From NCBI RefSeq assembly GCF_001660815.1, contig NZ_LYMI01000010.1, positions 32,153 through 96,152 on the forward strand: a DNA stretch of 64,000 bases. The letters are read 5' to 3'. This DNA is from Xanthomonas nasturtii. Its GTDB lineage: Bacteria; Pseudomonadota; Gammaproteobacteria; Xanthomonadales; Xanthomonadaceae. The first letter of the stretch is position 1, and each line of letters starts with the position of its first letter. This document shows, one piece after another, positions 18,445 to 28,081 of this stretch. Both the position numbers and the translations under genes were made by a program. The notes beneath the pieces are model-generated. The model was not told the origin of the DNA and did no database searches. It saw only the letters and a list, made by a program, of their open reading frames with translations.

Positions 18445-19875
18445 TCAGCGGCGTTTGCGCCCGGGGCCGAGTTTGCGGGTGACGGTGTTGCGGCCCAGGC
18501 CCAGGCGGGCGGCGGCTTCGGCGCGGCGACCCTGTGTGAGTTGCAGCGCGGCTTCGAGCAGGGTCTTGTCCAGGCGTTCGCGGGCTTCGGCGTGCAGGCC
18601 CTGGGCGCCTTCGCTCAGGCGCTGCGCGGCCCAGCTGGAGAGCATGTCGTCCCACTGCCCGTCGCTGCGGCCGCTGCGGTGACGACGCCCGCCGCGCGCC
18701 AATGCGGCCTCCACATCGACCACGTCGATGATGTCGGCGGTGGCCAGCGCGGCCAGGCGCCAGCACACGTTTTCCAGTTCGCGCACATTGCCGGGCCAGT
18801 CGTACTGACGCAGGTCTTCCAGCGCGGCCGACGACAGCCGTTTGGGCAGCATGTCGAGCTTGCGCCCGGCCATGGCCAGGAAGTTTTCGGCCAGCTGCGC
18901 GATGTCGCCGCGCCGTTCGCGCAACGGCGGCAGTTGCAGCCGCACCACATCCAGGCGATGCAGCAAATCGGCGCGGAAGCGCCCTTGTTCGACCAGCGCC
19001 TCCAGGTCTTGGTGCGTCGCCGCGATCACGCGCACATCGACGCGGATCAACTCGCGCCCGCCGACGCGGAAGAATTCGTTCTCTGCCAACACGCGCAACA
19101 GGCGCGTCTGCAGCGGTAACGGCATGTCGCCGATCTCGTCCAGAAACAGCGTGCCGCCATCGGCTTGTTCGAAGCGGCCGATGTGCCGTTTGGTGGCGCC
19201 GGTGAAGGCGCCGGTTTCGTGACCGAACAACTCGCTTTCCAGCAGCTCGGCCGGAATGGCGGCGGTGTTGAGCGCGACGAAGGGTTTGCGCGCGCGCGGC
19301 GATTCATTGTGCAGCGCGCGCGCGACCAGTTCCTTGCCGGTGCCGGTTTCGCCGTTGATCAACACCGACAGCGGCGCCTGCGCCAGGCGCCCGATGGCGC
19401 GGAACAAGGCCTGCATCGCCGGGGTATCGCCGATCAGCGCGGCCGAGCCCTGCGCCAGCGGCACCCCGACCAAGGCGTCGACCCCGGCGTCGGCATCCGG
19501 CAGCGCGCGCGCGGCCAGGGCCACTGCATCGTCCAGGTCGAAGGGCTTGGACAGGAACTCGTGCGCGCCGCCGCGGAAGGCGCCGGCAGTGCTGGCAACG
19601 TCGGTGTAGGCCGACATCACGATCACCGGCAGCTGCGGGTGTTTGGATTTGAGCTTGTCCAGCAGGGTCAGGCCGTCTTCGCCGGGCATGCGCACGTCGG
19701 TGAACAGCAGGTCCGGGGTGGGCCGCATGGCGAGCGCCTGCAGCGCGGCGGCGGCACTGTCGAAGCCGTCCACCGCATAGCCGGCATCGCGCAACGCGGT
19801 GGACAGCACGAAGCGGACCGAACGGTCGTCGTCGACCACCCAGATGTGGTGGGATGCGGCGGCGGCCTCAGCCAT
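18445..19875 (-). CDS. ntrC: Nitrogen regulator NtrC, sigma-54 activator
   Basis: NtrC activates sigma-54 promoters of nitrogen-assimilation genes when phosphorylated by NtrB. The 476-residue protein has a receiver domain with phospho-acceptor Asp in LLFTDVRMPG (about residue 55), an AAA+ domain with Walker A GETGTGKE, the sigma-54 contact loop GAFTGATKR and Walker B GGTLFLDEIGDM, and a C-terminal Fis-type helix-turn-helix (GRRAEAAARLGLGRNTVTRKL). Its start overlaps the ntrB stop by eight bases (ATGGCTGA). NtrC boxes occur upstream of ntrB and glnA in this window. Confidence 0.95.
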   Translation of the reverse strand: MAEAAAASHHIWVVDDDRSVRFVLSTALRDAGYAVDGFDSAAAALQALAMRPTPDLLFTDVRMPGEDGLTLLDKLKSKHPQLPVIVMSAYTDVASTAGAFRGGAHEFLSKPFDLDDAVALAARALPDADAGVDALVGVPLAQGSAALIGDTPAMQALFRAIGRLAQAPLSVLINGETGTGKELVARALHNESPRARKPFVALNTAAIPAELLESELFGHETGAFTGATKRHIGRFEQADGGTLFLDEIGDMPLPLQTRLLRVLAENEFFRVGGRELIRVDVRVIAATHQDLEALVEQGRFRADLLHRLDVVRLQLPPLRERRGDIAQLAENFLAMAGRKLDMLPKRLSSAALEDLRQYDWPGNVRELENVCWRLAALATADIIDVVDVEAALARGGRRHRSGRSDGQWDDMLSSWAAQRLSEGAQGLHAEARERLDKTLLEAALQLTQGRRAEAAARLGLGRNTVTRKLGPGRKRR

Positions 19876-20923
19876 GCAGATGCTCCTTGTCATGATCGCC
19901 GGCCAGCTCGGGCAGCAGCAGGGTGAAAACGGTATGGCCCGGACGCGAGCGATAGGTCAGCGTGCCGTGGTGTTCGCGCGAGACCTGCTGGGCCAGCGCC
20001 AGGCCCAGCCCGCTACCTTCGGCGCGGCCGCTGACCAGTGGCAGGAACAGGTGCTCGGCCAGTTCTTCCGGCACGCCGCCGCCGTCGTCGATGATTTCCA
20101 GCCGCAGCGACATCGCATGCACGCGGTCGCGGATGCGCTGGCCGTGCTCGACGCGGGTGCGCAGGGTCACGCGGGTGGCGCCGGCCTGGAAGGCGTTGCG
20201 CACCAGGTTCCACACCGCCTGGGTCAGGCGGTCGCCATCGCCGAGGATGTCGGGAATGCTGGGGTCGTAATCGCGCTGCACCTGCACCGACCAGCCGCCT
20301 TCGGCTTCGGCCAGGCGCAGCACGCGCTCAAGCACCACATGGATATTGAGGCGGTCGTGCGGGCGCAGCGGGGTTGGCGACAACAACCGTTCCAGCAAGG
20401 TGTTGAGGCGTTCGATCTCGGTGCCGATCAACTCGATCAGTTCACGCTCGTCTTCGTCGCGCCCGGCCGAGCGGCGCGCGAGTAGCTGGGCGGCGCCCTT
20501 GAGCCCGGCCAATGGGTTACGCAGTTCGTGCGCCAGGCCCTTGAGTGCAGCACTCAAGGCGTTGGGCAAGGCGTGGGTAGGATCGAGCGCAGGGAATTCG
20601 TCGACCGGGTGGGTTTCCAGCAGCCAGCCGCCGTCGTCCAGCCGCGACAGCCAGCCTTCGGCAAACCGCGGCGCGTCGTTGGGCAGGCCCAGGGCCAGCC
20701 GGTGCAGGCGCAGCACGTCGCGTTCGTCGTTGAGCAGAAAGCGCGCCAGCGCATCGCCCTGCACCTCCAGCGCGGCCAACGGCTGGTCGACCAACCGCCG
20801 CGCACTGACCCCGAGCCAGCGCGCGAACGCCGGGTTGACGCCCAGCAGGCGGCCCTCGCGATCGGCCCAGGCCACCGGCGTGCCCAGGCTATCCAGCGAT
20901 GGCATGGAAGACGACGTCACCAT
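19868..20923 (-). CDS. ntrB: Nitrogen sensor histidine kinase NtrB
   Basis: NtrB phosphorylates or dephosphorylates NtrC in response to the PII state. The 351-residue cytoplasmic protein has an N-terminal PAS domain (about 10-120), the H-box GLAHELRNPLAGLKGAAQLL, N-box NLVRNAFQAG, and the G boxes DDGGGVP and GSGLGLALA. ATG 20923 directly abuts an NtrC-type box, so the second in-frame ATG at 20905 is also a candidate start. It is co-transcribed with ntrC. Confidence 0.93.
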   Translation of the reverse strand: MVTSSSMPSLDSLGTPVAWADREGRLLGVNPAFARWLGVSARRLVDQPLAALEVQGDALARFLLNDERDVLRLHRLALGLPNDAPRFAEGWLSRLDDGGWLLETHPVDEFPALDPTHALPNALSAALKGLAHELRNPLAGLKGAAQLLARRSAGRDEDERELIELIGTEIERLNTLLERLLSPTPLRPHDRLNIHVVLERVLRLAEAEGGWSVQVQRDYDPSIPDILGDGDRLTQAVWNLVRNAFQAGATRVTLRTRVEHGQRIRDRVHAMSLRLEIIDDGGGVPEELAEHLFLPLVSGRAEGSGLGLALAQQVSREHHGTLTYRSRPGHTVFTLLLPELAGDHDKEHLHG

Positions 20924-20940
20924 TGCACCAATTTAGTGCA
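20924..20940 (-). promoter_or_regulatory. NtrC box in front of ntrBC
   Basis: TGCACCAATTTAGTGCA matches the TGCACC-N5-GGTGCA consensus with one change. It touches the ATG at 20923, where bound NtrC would block expression, so autorepression is the simplest reading. Confidence 0.75.
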
Positions 20941-21120
20941 AGCAGCATCGCCCCGCGCGAATGTCGCGCGAAACGAAGCGTGCGTTGAGAAAAAGCTGGC
21001 CGGACGGCGGCGGGTCGCACCGATCCAGCGTGCATCCGCGCCGGCAATCACGGGCGTGGGGCTGGTCATGCAGGCACCTCGGCAGTTGGTCCGCGCCCAA
21101 CCGGGCGACGGGGAAAACGG

Positions 21121-21180
21121 ACCCGGCTGGGCATTGCCGGCCGGGTCGTTGCGCCACCCGCGGCAGCGTGGCCGCGGGTG
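21121..21180 (-). terminator. Tandem hairpins after amtB
   Basis: Two GC hairpins follow the amtB stop: CACCCGCGGC/GCCGCGGGTG (21155-21164 with 21171-21180) and ACCCGGC/GCCGGGT (21121-21146). No T-run follows, so Rho-independent function is uncertain. Confidence 0.5.
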
Positions 21181-21187
21181 TGCATGC

Positions 21188-22630
21188 TCAGGACTCGTAG
21201 GCGGCTTCGCCGTGCGAGGTGATGTCCAACCCCTCGCGCTCGGCTTCTTCGGTGACGCGCAGCCCGAACACCAGCTTTGCGACCACAAAGCCCACCACCG
21301 ACACCACGCCGATCCACACCACGGTGATGCCGACGCCCAGCGCCTGGATGCCGACCTGGTGGACGATGTCGTAATCGCCACCCTTCTGGCCGCCCAGCGA
21401 GGCCGCCGAGAACACGCCGGTGAGGATCGCGCCGATGATGCCGCCCAGGCCATGTACGCCGAACACGTCCAGGCTGTCGTCGGCACCGAGCAGGCGCTTC
21501 AGACCGGTGACACCCCAGACGCACAGCACGCCGGCCGCCAGGCCGATGACGATCGCGCCGAACGGACCCACGGTGCCGCAGGCCGGGGTGATGCCGACCA
21601 GGCCGGCGACCATGCCCGAGGCCACACCCAGGGCGGAGGACTTGCCCTTGATGATCTTCTCGGTGAGCGACCAGCCCAGGATGGCGGCTGCGGTGGCCAG
21701 CAAGGTGTTGAGGAAGGCCAGCGCCGCACCGGCACTGGCTTCCAGGTTGGAGCCGGCATTGAAGCCGAACCAGCCCACCCACAGGAGCGAGGCACCGACG
21801 AAGGTCAGGGTCACGTTATGCGGCTTGATTGCCTCACGTCCCAGCCCGGCACGCTTGCCGACGAAGTAGGCGCCCACCAGGCCGGCGATACCGGCATTGA
21901 TGTGCACCACGGTGCCGCCGGCAAAATCCAGCGCGCCCAGGCCAAACAGGTACCCACCGGTGGCCCAGACCATGTGCGCCAGCGGCAGGTAGCCGAAGGT
22001 GAACCAGATCACCGAGAACAGCAGCACCGCAGCGAACTTGGCGCGTTCGGCAAAGGCGCCGACGATCAGCGCGCCGGTGATGCCGGCAAAGGTCGCCTGG
22101 AAGCCGATAAACACGTATTCCGGCAGGCTCACACCCTTGGTGAAGGTGGCCGACAGGCTCTCGATGGTCACGCCCTTGAGCAGCGCCTTGTCCAGATTGC
22201 CGATCCACGGGCCTTCACCGGAAAACGCCAGGCTGTAGCCGTACAGCACCCACAGGATGGTGAGCAGCGAAAAGACCGTGGCGACCTGGATCAGCACCGA
22301 CAACACGTTCTTGGCGCGCACCATGCCGCCGTAGAACAGCGCCAGGCCCGGCACCACCATCAGCAGCACCAGCAAGGTGGAGGTGAGCATCCAGGCGACG
22401 TCGCCCTTGTCCACCACCGGTGCGGCCTCGGCGGCAGCCACCGGCGCGGCGGCCGGCTGCGCGGACGGCAGCGGTTCTGTGGTGACCGGCTCGGTCGGGA
22501 GCGGGGTGACCTGCGGGGTGGACTGCGCCTGCGCGCTGCCCATGCCGCCCACCACCAGCGCGCTGAACAGCATCAGCATGCATACGCTGTAGAACCGGGC
22601 TTTCCACCCGGCAAAAAGAGCTGTCTTCAT
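21188..22630 (-). CDS. amtB: Ammonium transporter AmtB
   Basis: AmtB is an inner-membrane trimeric ammonium channel gated by GlnK. The 480-residue protein has a cleavable N-terminal segment, a long Pro/Thr/Ala-rich periplasmic linker (about residues 37-75), then eleven predicted helices with family motifs GLALFYGGMVRAKNVL, DFAGGTVVHINAG, and FGVHGLGGIIGAILTG containing the second pore His. ATG 22630 has GGAG upstream. It follows glnK by 22 bp, the usual coupled pair. Confidence 0.95.
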   Translation of the reverse strand: MKTALFAGWKARFYSVCMLMLFSALVVGGMGSAQAQSTPQVTPLPTEPVTTEPLPSAQPAAAPVAAAEAAPVVDKGDVAWMLTSTLLVLLMVVPGLALFYGGMVRAKNVLSVLIQVATVFSLLTILWVLYGYSLAFSGEGPWIGNLDKALLKGVTIESLSATFTKGVSLPEYVFIGFQATFAGITGALIVGAFAERAKFAAVLLFSVIWFTFGYLPLAHMVWATGGYLFGLGALDFAGGTVVHINAGIAGLVGAYFVGKRAGLGREAIKPHNVTLTFVGASLLWVGWFGFNAGSNLEASAGAALAFLNTLLATAAAILGWSLTEKIIKGKSSALGVASGMVAGLVGITPACGTVGPFGAIVIGLAAGVLCVWGVTGLKRLLGADDSLDVFGVHGLGGIIGAILTGVFSAASLGGQKGGDYDIVHQVGIQALGVGITVVWIGVVSVVGFVVAKLVFGLRVTEEAEREGLDITSHGEAAYES

Positions 22631-22652
22631 ACGAACTCCGGGGCTGGTGGGG

Positions 22653-23045
<393 letters not shown>

Positions 23046-23220
23046 TCATTCACCTGGATGCCAACCCCGGCATCCGATCGTTCGCGATCACGCGGACCCC
23101 AGCCGATGCCATGCATCCGCCTCGTGGGAGAGGTCAGGCCCGCGCGCCGCGAACTGTGTGCTCTCTCAATACCCCCTGCGATCCACGGCCGGTGCCGAGG
23201 ACCGATCGAACATGGGCGGC

Positions 23221-23254
23221 GATGGCGGAGGTGGGAGGGGGGGCCTCCGCCATC
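23221..23254 (-). terminator. Hairpin downstream of glnA
   Basis: A perfect 11-bp stem (GATGGCGGAGG at 23221-23231 with CCTCCGCCATC at 23244-23254) and 12-base loop lie 14 bp past the glnA stop. There is no T-run, so it may only attenuate transcription into glnK-amtB or protect the glnA mRNA end. Confidence 0.6.
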
Positions 23255-23267
23255 ACCGCGATGGAAC

Positions 23268-24677
23268 TCAGTTGCCGTAGTACAGCTGGTACTCCAACGG
23301 GTGGGTCGCAGCACGGAACTTGGTGACTTCCTGCATCTTCAGTGCGATGTAGCCGTCGATGAAGTCGTCGCTCATCACGCCGCCGGCCTTGAGGAATTCG
23401 CGGTCCTTGTCCAGCGCTTCCAAGGCCTGGTCCAGGCTGGAACACACCTGCGGGATCAGCTTTTCTTCTTCCGGCGGCAGGTCGTACAGATCCTTGTCGC
23501 TCGGTGCGCCCGGGTCGATCTGGTTCTTGATGCCGTCCAGGCCGGCCATCATCAGCGCGGTGAAGGTCAGGTAGCCGGACTGCAACGGATCGGGGAAGCG
23601 CATTTCGATGCGGCGCGCCTTCGGGTTGGTGACCCACGGAATGCGGCACGAGGCCGAACGGTTACGCGCCGAATAGGCCAGCATCACCGGTGCTTCATAA
23701 CCGGGAACCAGACGCTTGTAGCTGTTGGTGCCGGAGTTGGCGAAGGCATTGATGGCGCGCGCATGCTTGAAGATGCCGCCGATGTACCACAGCGCCATCT
23801 GCGACAGGCCGCCGTAGCCGTCACCGGAGAACAGGTTGACGCCGCCCTTGGTCAGCGACTGGTGCACGTGCATGCCCGAGCCGTTGTCGCCCACGATGGG
23901 CTTGGGCATGAAGGTCGCGGTCTTGCCGTTACGGTAGGCGACGTTCTTGATGATGTACTTCATCGTCAGCAGTTCGTCGGCCTTCTGCACCAGCGAGCTG
24001 AACTTGGTGCCGATCTCGCACTGGCCGGCGGTGGCCACTTCGTGGTGGTGCACTTCGGTTTCGATGCCGACCTGTTCCAGCGTCTTGATCATTTCCGCGC
24101 GCAGGTCGTGCAGGGTGTCGGTCGGCGGCACCGGGAAGTAACCGCCCTTCACGCCCGGACGGTAGCCGCTGTTGCCGCCGTCGTACTTGGCGCCGGTGTT
24201 CCAGGCCGCTTCTTCCGAACCCACCTGGAAGAAGGTGTGGCCCATGTCGTTGGCGAAACGCACCGAATCGAAGATGAAGAATTCCGGCTCCGGGCCGAAG
24301 AACGCCTGGTCGGCAGTGCCGGAGGACTTCAGGTAGGCCTCGGCGCGCTTGGCGATGCCGCGCGGGTCGCGCTCATAGCTCTGCATGGTGGCCGGGTCGA
24401 GGATGTCGCAGGTCAGCACGATGGTCGGATCGGCGAAGAACGGATCCAGGTACGCGGTGCCGGCGTCCGGGAGCAGCACCATGTCCGACTCGTTGATGCC
24501 CTTCCAACCCGCGATCGAACTGCCGTCGAACATCTTGCCTTCTTCAAACAGCGCCGGCTCGATGATATTGGCCGGAAAGGTGATGTGCTGCTGTACACCA
24601 CGCATATCGACGAAGCGCAGGTCGACGAACTCGACCTTGTTGTCCTTGATCAGCTTTTCAACGTTTTCCACGGACAT
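23268..24677 (-). CDS. glnA: Glutamine synthetase, type I
   Basis: GlnA makes glutamine from glutamate, ammonia and ATP as a dodecamer. The 469-residue protein has the signature regions [52 protein letters not shown] and the adenylylation loop [10 protein letters not shown] with Tyr at about 398. It is of the GSI-beta type regulated by adenylylation. ATG 24677 is supported by the canonical N-terminus [22 protein letters not shown] in part. A sigma-54 promoter and two NtrC enhancers lie upstream. Confidence 0.97.
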   Translation of the reverse strand: MSVENVEKLIKDNKVEFVDLRFVDMRGVQQHITFPANIIEPALFEEGKMFDGSSIAGWKGINESDMVLLPDAGTAYLDPFFADPTIVLTCDILDPATMQSYERDPRGIAKRAEAYLKSSGTADQAFFGPEPEFFIFDSVRFANDMGHTFFQVGSEEAAWNTGAKYDGGNSGYRPGVKGGYFPVPPTDTLHDLRAEMIKTLEQVGIETEVHHHEVATAGQCEIGTKFSSLVQKADELLTMKYIIKNVAYRNGKTATFMPKPIVGDNGSGMHVHQSLTKGGVNLFSGDGYGGLSQMALWYIGGIFKHARAINAFANSGTNSYKRLVPGYEAPVMLAYSARNRSASCRIPWVTNPKARRIEMRFPDPLQSGYLTFTALMMAGLDGIKNQIDPGAPSDKDLYDLPPEEEKLIPQVCSSLDQALEALDKDREFLKAGGVMSDDFIDGYIALKMQEVTKFRAATHPLEYQLYYGN

Positions 24678-24722
24678 CGGAAGAAACCTCAGGCAGGGGT
24701 TAAGTGGCTCGTGGAGGTACTA

Positions 24723-24741
24723 CAGCAGGGACCATGCCAAG
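24723..24741 (-). promoter_or_regulatory. Sigma-54 promoter of glnA
   Basis: On the minus strand TTGGCATGGTCCCTGCTG gives the invariant GG and GC separated by exactly ten bases. The start of transcription should be near 24713, about 36 bp before the glnA ATG. Confidence 0.85.
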
Positions 24742-24802
24742 CCGTAGATTTTCACAAGTTGCTGATTTTACTTGCATCACTTGAGACCGCTCACACGAGG
24801 AA

Positions 24803-24819
24803 AGCACTTTTATGGTGCT
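24803..24819 (-). promoter_or_regulatory. NtrC enhancer 1 of glnA
   Basis: AGCACT-N5-GGTGCT (plus strand) matches the NtrC consensus. Its centre is about 98 bases upstream of the predicted sigma-54 start. Confidence 0.75.
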
Positions 24820-24833
24820 AAGCGAATCCATTT

Positions 24834-24850
24834 CGCACCGATATGGTGCA
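24834..24850 (-). promoter_or_regulatory. NtrC enhancer 2 of glnA
   Basis: CGCACC-N5-GGTGCA (plus strand) is a near-perfect NtrC site. It is centred 31 bp from enhancer 1, three helical turns, as in the paired sites of E. coli glnAp2. Confidence 0.85.
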
Positions 24851-24898
24851 TGCCGCAATGCACTATCCTGACGCCTCCCCCACCCCCTCTCCAGTCCG

Positions 24899-25693
24899 AT
24901 GTCCGATCTGATTTCCGCCCTGCTGTTGGGCATTCTCGAAGGCCTGACCGAATTTCTGCCGATCTCCAGCACCGGCCACCTGTTGATCGCCGAACAATGG
25001 CTCGGACGCCGTTCTGACTTCTTCAATATCGTCATCCAGGCCGGCGCCATCCTGGCCATCTGCCTGGCGCTGCGACAGAAGCTGTGGACCCTGGCCACCG
25101 GCCTGGGCGAGCGCGCCAACCGCGACTACGTCCTCAAGATCGGCGTGGCCTTTCTGGTCACCGCGGTGGTGGGCCTGATCGTGCGCAAGGCCGGCTGGCA
25201 GCTGCCGGAAACCGTGCATCCGGTGGCCTGGGCGCTGCTGATCGGCGGGCTCTGGATGCTGGTGGCCGAGCACTTTGCCGGCAAGTTGCCCGAGCGCGAC
25301 GTGGTGACCTGGAAGGTGGCCATTGCTGTGGGCCTGGCGCAGGTGGTGGCGGGCGTGTTTCCCGGCACGTCGCGCTCGGCCTCGGCGATCTTCCTGGCCA
25401 TGCTGCTGGGCCTGAGCAAGCGCTCGGCGGCGGCGGATTTCGTGTTCATGGTGGGCATTCCGACCATGTTCGCGGCCAGCGGTTATGCGCTGCTGGAGAT
25501 GTACAAGGAAGGCGGCTTCGGCAGCGAAAACTGGGCCGACGTGGCAGTGGCCTTCGTGGCGGCCACCATCACCGGCTTTGTGGTGGTGAAGTGGCTGCTG
25601 GGCTACATCAAGAAGCACCGCTTCACGGTGTTTGCGGTGTACCGCATCGTGCTCGGCGCCGCCCTGCTGCTGTGGTTGCCGGTCGCGGCCTGA
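24899..25693 (+). CDS. uppP: Undecaprenyl-diphosphatase UppP (BacA)
   Basis: UppP removes a phosphate from undecaprenyl diphosphate so the lipid carrier can be reused for peptidoglycan and O-antigen synthesis. The 264-residue membrane protein carries both catalytic motifs: the Glu-rich GILEGLTEFLPISSTGHL near the N-terminus (E14, E18) and FPGTSRSASAIF at about residue 158. Eight hydrophobic segments fit the family. It is divergent from glnA, whose NtrC enhancers end 49 bp before this start, so nitrogen control could spill over. Confidence 0.94.
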   Translation: MSDLISALLLGILEGLTEFLPISSTGHLLIAEQWLGRRSDFFNIVIQAGAILAICLALRQKLWTLATGLGERANRDYVLKIGVAFLVTAVVGLIVRKAGWQLPETVHPVAWALLIGGLWMLVAEHFAGKLPERDVVTWKVAIAVGLAQVVAGVFPGTSRSASAIFLAMLLGLSKRSAAADFVFMVGIPTMFAASGYALLEMYKEGGFGSENWADVAVAFVAATITGFVVVKWLLGYIKKHRFTVFAVYRIVLGAALLLWLPVAA

Positions 25694-25826
25694 CCCGCCA
25701 TGGCCGTGGCCCTGCCTGTCGCTGCTTGAGCAGCGAGGCAGGGCAACTGCACGGGCAGTGACGCCGGTCATTGCCCTGGCCGCGTGCTGGCGGTATCACT
25801 GACGCATCGATCACCGGGAGCCGCGC

Positions 25827-26636
25827 ATGCGTGCCGTGTTCTTCGCCCCTGCACTGCTGGCGGCGGGCGTGACGGCCTGCGGGTCGGGCGCTTCGCCGGA
25901 GGTGCCCGGCTCCTCCTCCGACGCTGCTGCGCAAGCCGATGCGATTGCCGCGCCGGCGGCCGACAACGCCCCGCTGCGGGTGGCCCTGCGCGCACAGCAC
26001 TGGCACTTGCAGCAGGCCAACGATGCGCATGGCACGGCGTTGCGCAGCCTGTTCGTCGACGGCCTGCCGCCATTGCAACTGGATTTCAGCGATCAGCGCA
26101 TCCAGGTCAGCCAGACCTGCAACGCACTGGGCGCCAACTACGCCGTGGCGCAGACGCAACTGCAGATCGGCCGGGTAGTGTCGAGCAAGCGGCTATGTGC
26201 CGAATCCCGCCGGATGGCGCAGGAACGCGCCGCCAGCGACCTGCTGTCCGGCCGCTTCGCAGTGCTGCTGGACACCGCCGCGGCCACGCCCCGGCTGACC
26301 CTGACCCGCAGCGACGGCACCCGGCTGATCTTCGGCGGCGTCGCCACCGCGGACACCCGCTACGGCGGTCCGGGGCAGACGCTGTTGATCGAAGTGGCTG
26401 CAGACACCGTGCCTTGCACCTCTGACCCGGCGCGCCAATGCCTGCAGCTACGCGAGCAGGATGCGGCTGGGCGGCCCGTCAGCCAGACCTGGCAACCCTT
26501 CGAAGGCACCATCGATGGCTTCGAGCACGAGGCCGGCATCGGCAACGTGCTGCGGGTGACGCGTTACCCCGCCGCTGCCGGCAGCGCTGGCGCACCGGTG
26601 TATGTGCTTGAGCAGATGATCGAAGCCAGCGGTTAG
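25827..26636 (+). CDS. META and DUF4377 domain lipoprotein
   Basis: The 269-residue protein starts with a lipoprotein signal (LLAAGVTAC, Cys about 18). A META-like domain follows (LDFSDQRIQVSQTCNALGANYAV, then LTLTRSDGTRLIF), and a C-terminal DUF4377-like region contains CLQLREQDAAG, W-QPFEGTIDGFEHEAGIGNVLRV. Combined META-DUF4377 lipoproteins occur in enterics and xanthomonads and are tied loosely to stress tolerance (HslJ-like), but the function is unproven. Confidence 0.8.
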   Translation: MRAVFFAPALLAAGVTACGSGASPEVPGSSSDAAAQADAIAAPAADNAPLRVALRAQHWHLQQANDAHGTALRSLFVDGLPPLQLDFSDQRIQVSQTCNALGANYAVAQTQLQIGRVVSSKRLCAESRRMAQERAASDLLSGRFAVLLDTAAATPRLTLTRSDGTRLIFGGVATADTRYGGPGQTLLIEVAADTVPCTSDPARQCLQLREQDAAGRPVSQTWQPFEGTIDGFEHEAGIGNVLRVTRYPAAAGSAGAPVYVLEQMIEASG

Positions 26637-27001
26637 CGGAGACGTCTTTCGGGTGTGGCTTGCGGCCATGAGCGCCGGTGCAAACGTTCGCCATGCGGTA
26701 GTGCACCGCGAACCCAGGCCCGCCTGCATGCCTTCCCGGTCACACGATCGCTGCGCAGCTCGCGCGAACCGTGCATGCCATGCGGACAACGGCAGCCATC
26801 CATGCAGGCGCCATGCGCGCCAGGAGAGCGGCGCACCCGCCTGCACTGCAAGCGCGCGCTCCCGGTGTGAGCCTTGCCGCGCACGGGGATCGCCGTCTTC
26901 ATTCAATGCGGCTGTCGGGTCACCGGCGCGCATGCGGGCCATCCATTGGCAAACTCCCGACGACGCCGCGTCGCTGGCCGCGTCGTCAGCGATGAACGCA
27001 C
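26637..27001. other. Intergenic region without recognisable feature
   Basis: The 365 bp between two convergent genes show no terminator hairpin with a T-run, no RNA gene and no frame I would call coding. Confidence 0.5.
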
Positions 27002-27613
27002 TCAGCCCAGCGACGGGTTCAGCGTGTAGGTGCCGTGCAATGCCGCTTCCGCCAGCACATGGCCCTGGATCGCCGACAGCACATCGGTGGCGGTGAAGGT
27101 CTCGGGCAGGCTGAGCGTGGCCACGTCCAGCGCGAACACGCGGAAGAAATAGCGGTGCACGCGCAGGTCGTTGAACGGCGGGTACGGGCCGTCGTAGCCC
27201 AGATAATTGCCCGCCATGTCGGGGTTGCCGGCAAACCACTGCGTGTACGAATTCAGGCCTTGGCGGGCGCCGGCCGGGCCGGCTGGCTGCTGCTTGCCCT
27301 TGGCCACGAAACCGTCGCTGCAACTGCCTGCCGCAATTTCATGCACGTCGGCGGGGATATCGGCCATGGCCCAATGCACGAAATCGGTGCGTGGCTGGTC
27401 CACCGGGATTTGGATATCGTCGCGGCCGACGGTCTCCGGCACGGTGGGCACGTCCGGGTCCAGGCACAGCAACGCAAACGACTGCGTGCCGGCCGGCACG
27501 TCGTTCCAGGCCAGGTGCGGATTGCGGTTGGGTGCAAAGCCGTCCGGGGTGCCGGCGGCAAATTCCACTGCGATGGGCTTGCCGTTTTCGATGCTGTTGC
27601 TGGTCAGACGCAT
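27002..27613 (-). CDS. PEBP-family protein (YbhB/YbcL, Raf kinase inhibitor-like)
   Basis: The 203-residue protein has the phosphatidylethanolamine-binding fold signature: TPDGFAPNRNPHLAWNDVPAGTQSFALLCLDPD, FVHWAMADIP, and GYDGPYPPFNDLRVHRYFFRVFALD. There is no signal peptide, so it is probably cytoplasmic. Bacterial members bind small anions or lipids with no agreed role. ATG 27613 has GGAG upstream. The upstream region carries short tandem repeats at 27741-27785. Confidence 0.88.
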   Translation of the reverse strand: MRLTSNSIENGKPIAVEFAAGTPDGFAPNRNPHLAWNDVPAGTQSFALLCLDPDVPTVPETVGRDDIQIPVDQPRTDFVHWAMADIPADVHEIAAGSCSDGFVAKGKQQPAGPAGARQGLNSYTQWFAGNPDMAGNYLGYDGPYPPFNDLRVHRYFFRVFALDVATLSLPETFTATDVLSAIQGHVLAEAALHGTYTLNPSLG

Positions 27614-27740
27614 GGAGGGTCTCCGTGGGAAGCGATGCGGCTCAGGGTGCCTGGGTCCGCGCCGCAGCGGAAGCCATCGGCATGGAACCTTCTGGTGCGC
27701 TCGGCCGGGTTTATCGCGCTTGACGCGTCGCGTCGCGTCG

Positions 27741-27785
27741 GCGGATGGCGGATGGCGGATGGCGTGCGTGCGTGCGTGCGTGCGT
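27741..27785. repeat. Two adjoining microsatellites
   Basis: Three copies of GCGGATG (27741-27761) are followed directly by six copies of GCGT (27762-27785), about 130 bp upstream of the PEBP gene. Confidence 0.9.
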
Positions 27786-27892
27786 AACGTAGACGCTGCG
27801 GCATGCGCGTGCATTTGGCCTGGCGTGCGCGGGCTCCTGGCAGAAGCGTCAGATTCATGCGGTGCCTGGTGGCGCCCACGCTGCGCTGCTCC

Positions 27893-27959
27893 GTAGGAGC
27901 GGCCTTGGCCGCGATGGGCTTTATCGGTAACGCCTCATCGCGGCCGAGGCCACTCCTAC
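27893..27959. repeat. Inverted-repeat element (GTAGGAGCGGCC family)
   Basis: Arms of 22 bp (27893-27914 and 27938-27959, two mismatches) start with gtaggagcggccttggcc and enclose about 23 bases. The same left arm occurs exactly at 56900-56921, and a diverged copy lies at 48784-48845. These look like a dispersed small hairpin element. Confidence 0.8.
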
Positions 27960-28081
27960 AGAATGCGGCGAGCCGAGGACATTGCGAGCGGACCTGGGAC
28001 AGCACGGGACGGTGCAGTCGTACTGCCGCACCGCGTACCGGCTGCGCCCATCCCAGTGAGCGCAGCCGTTCGAACCACGGC

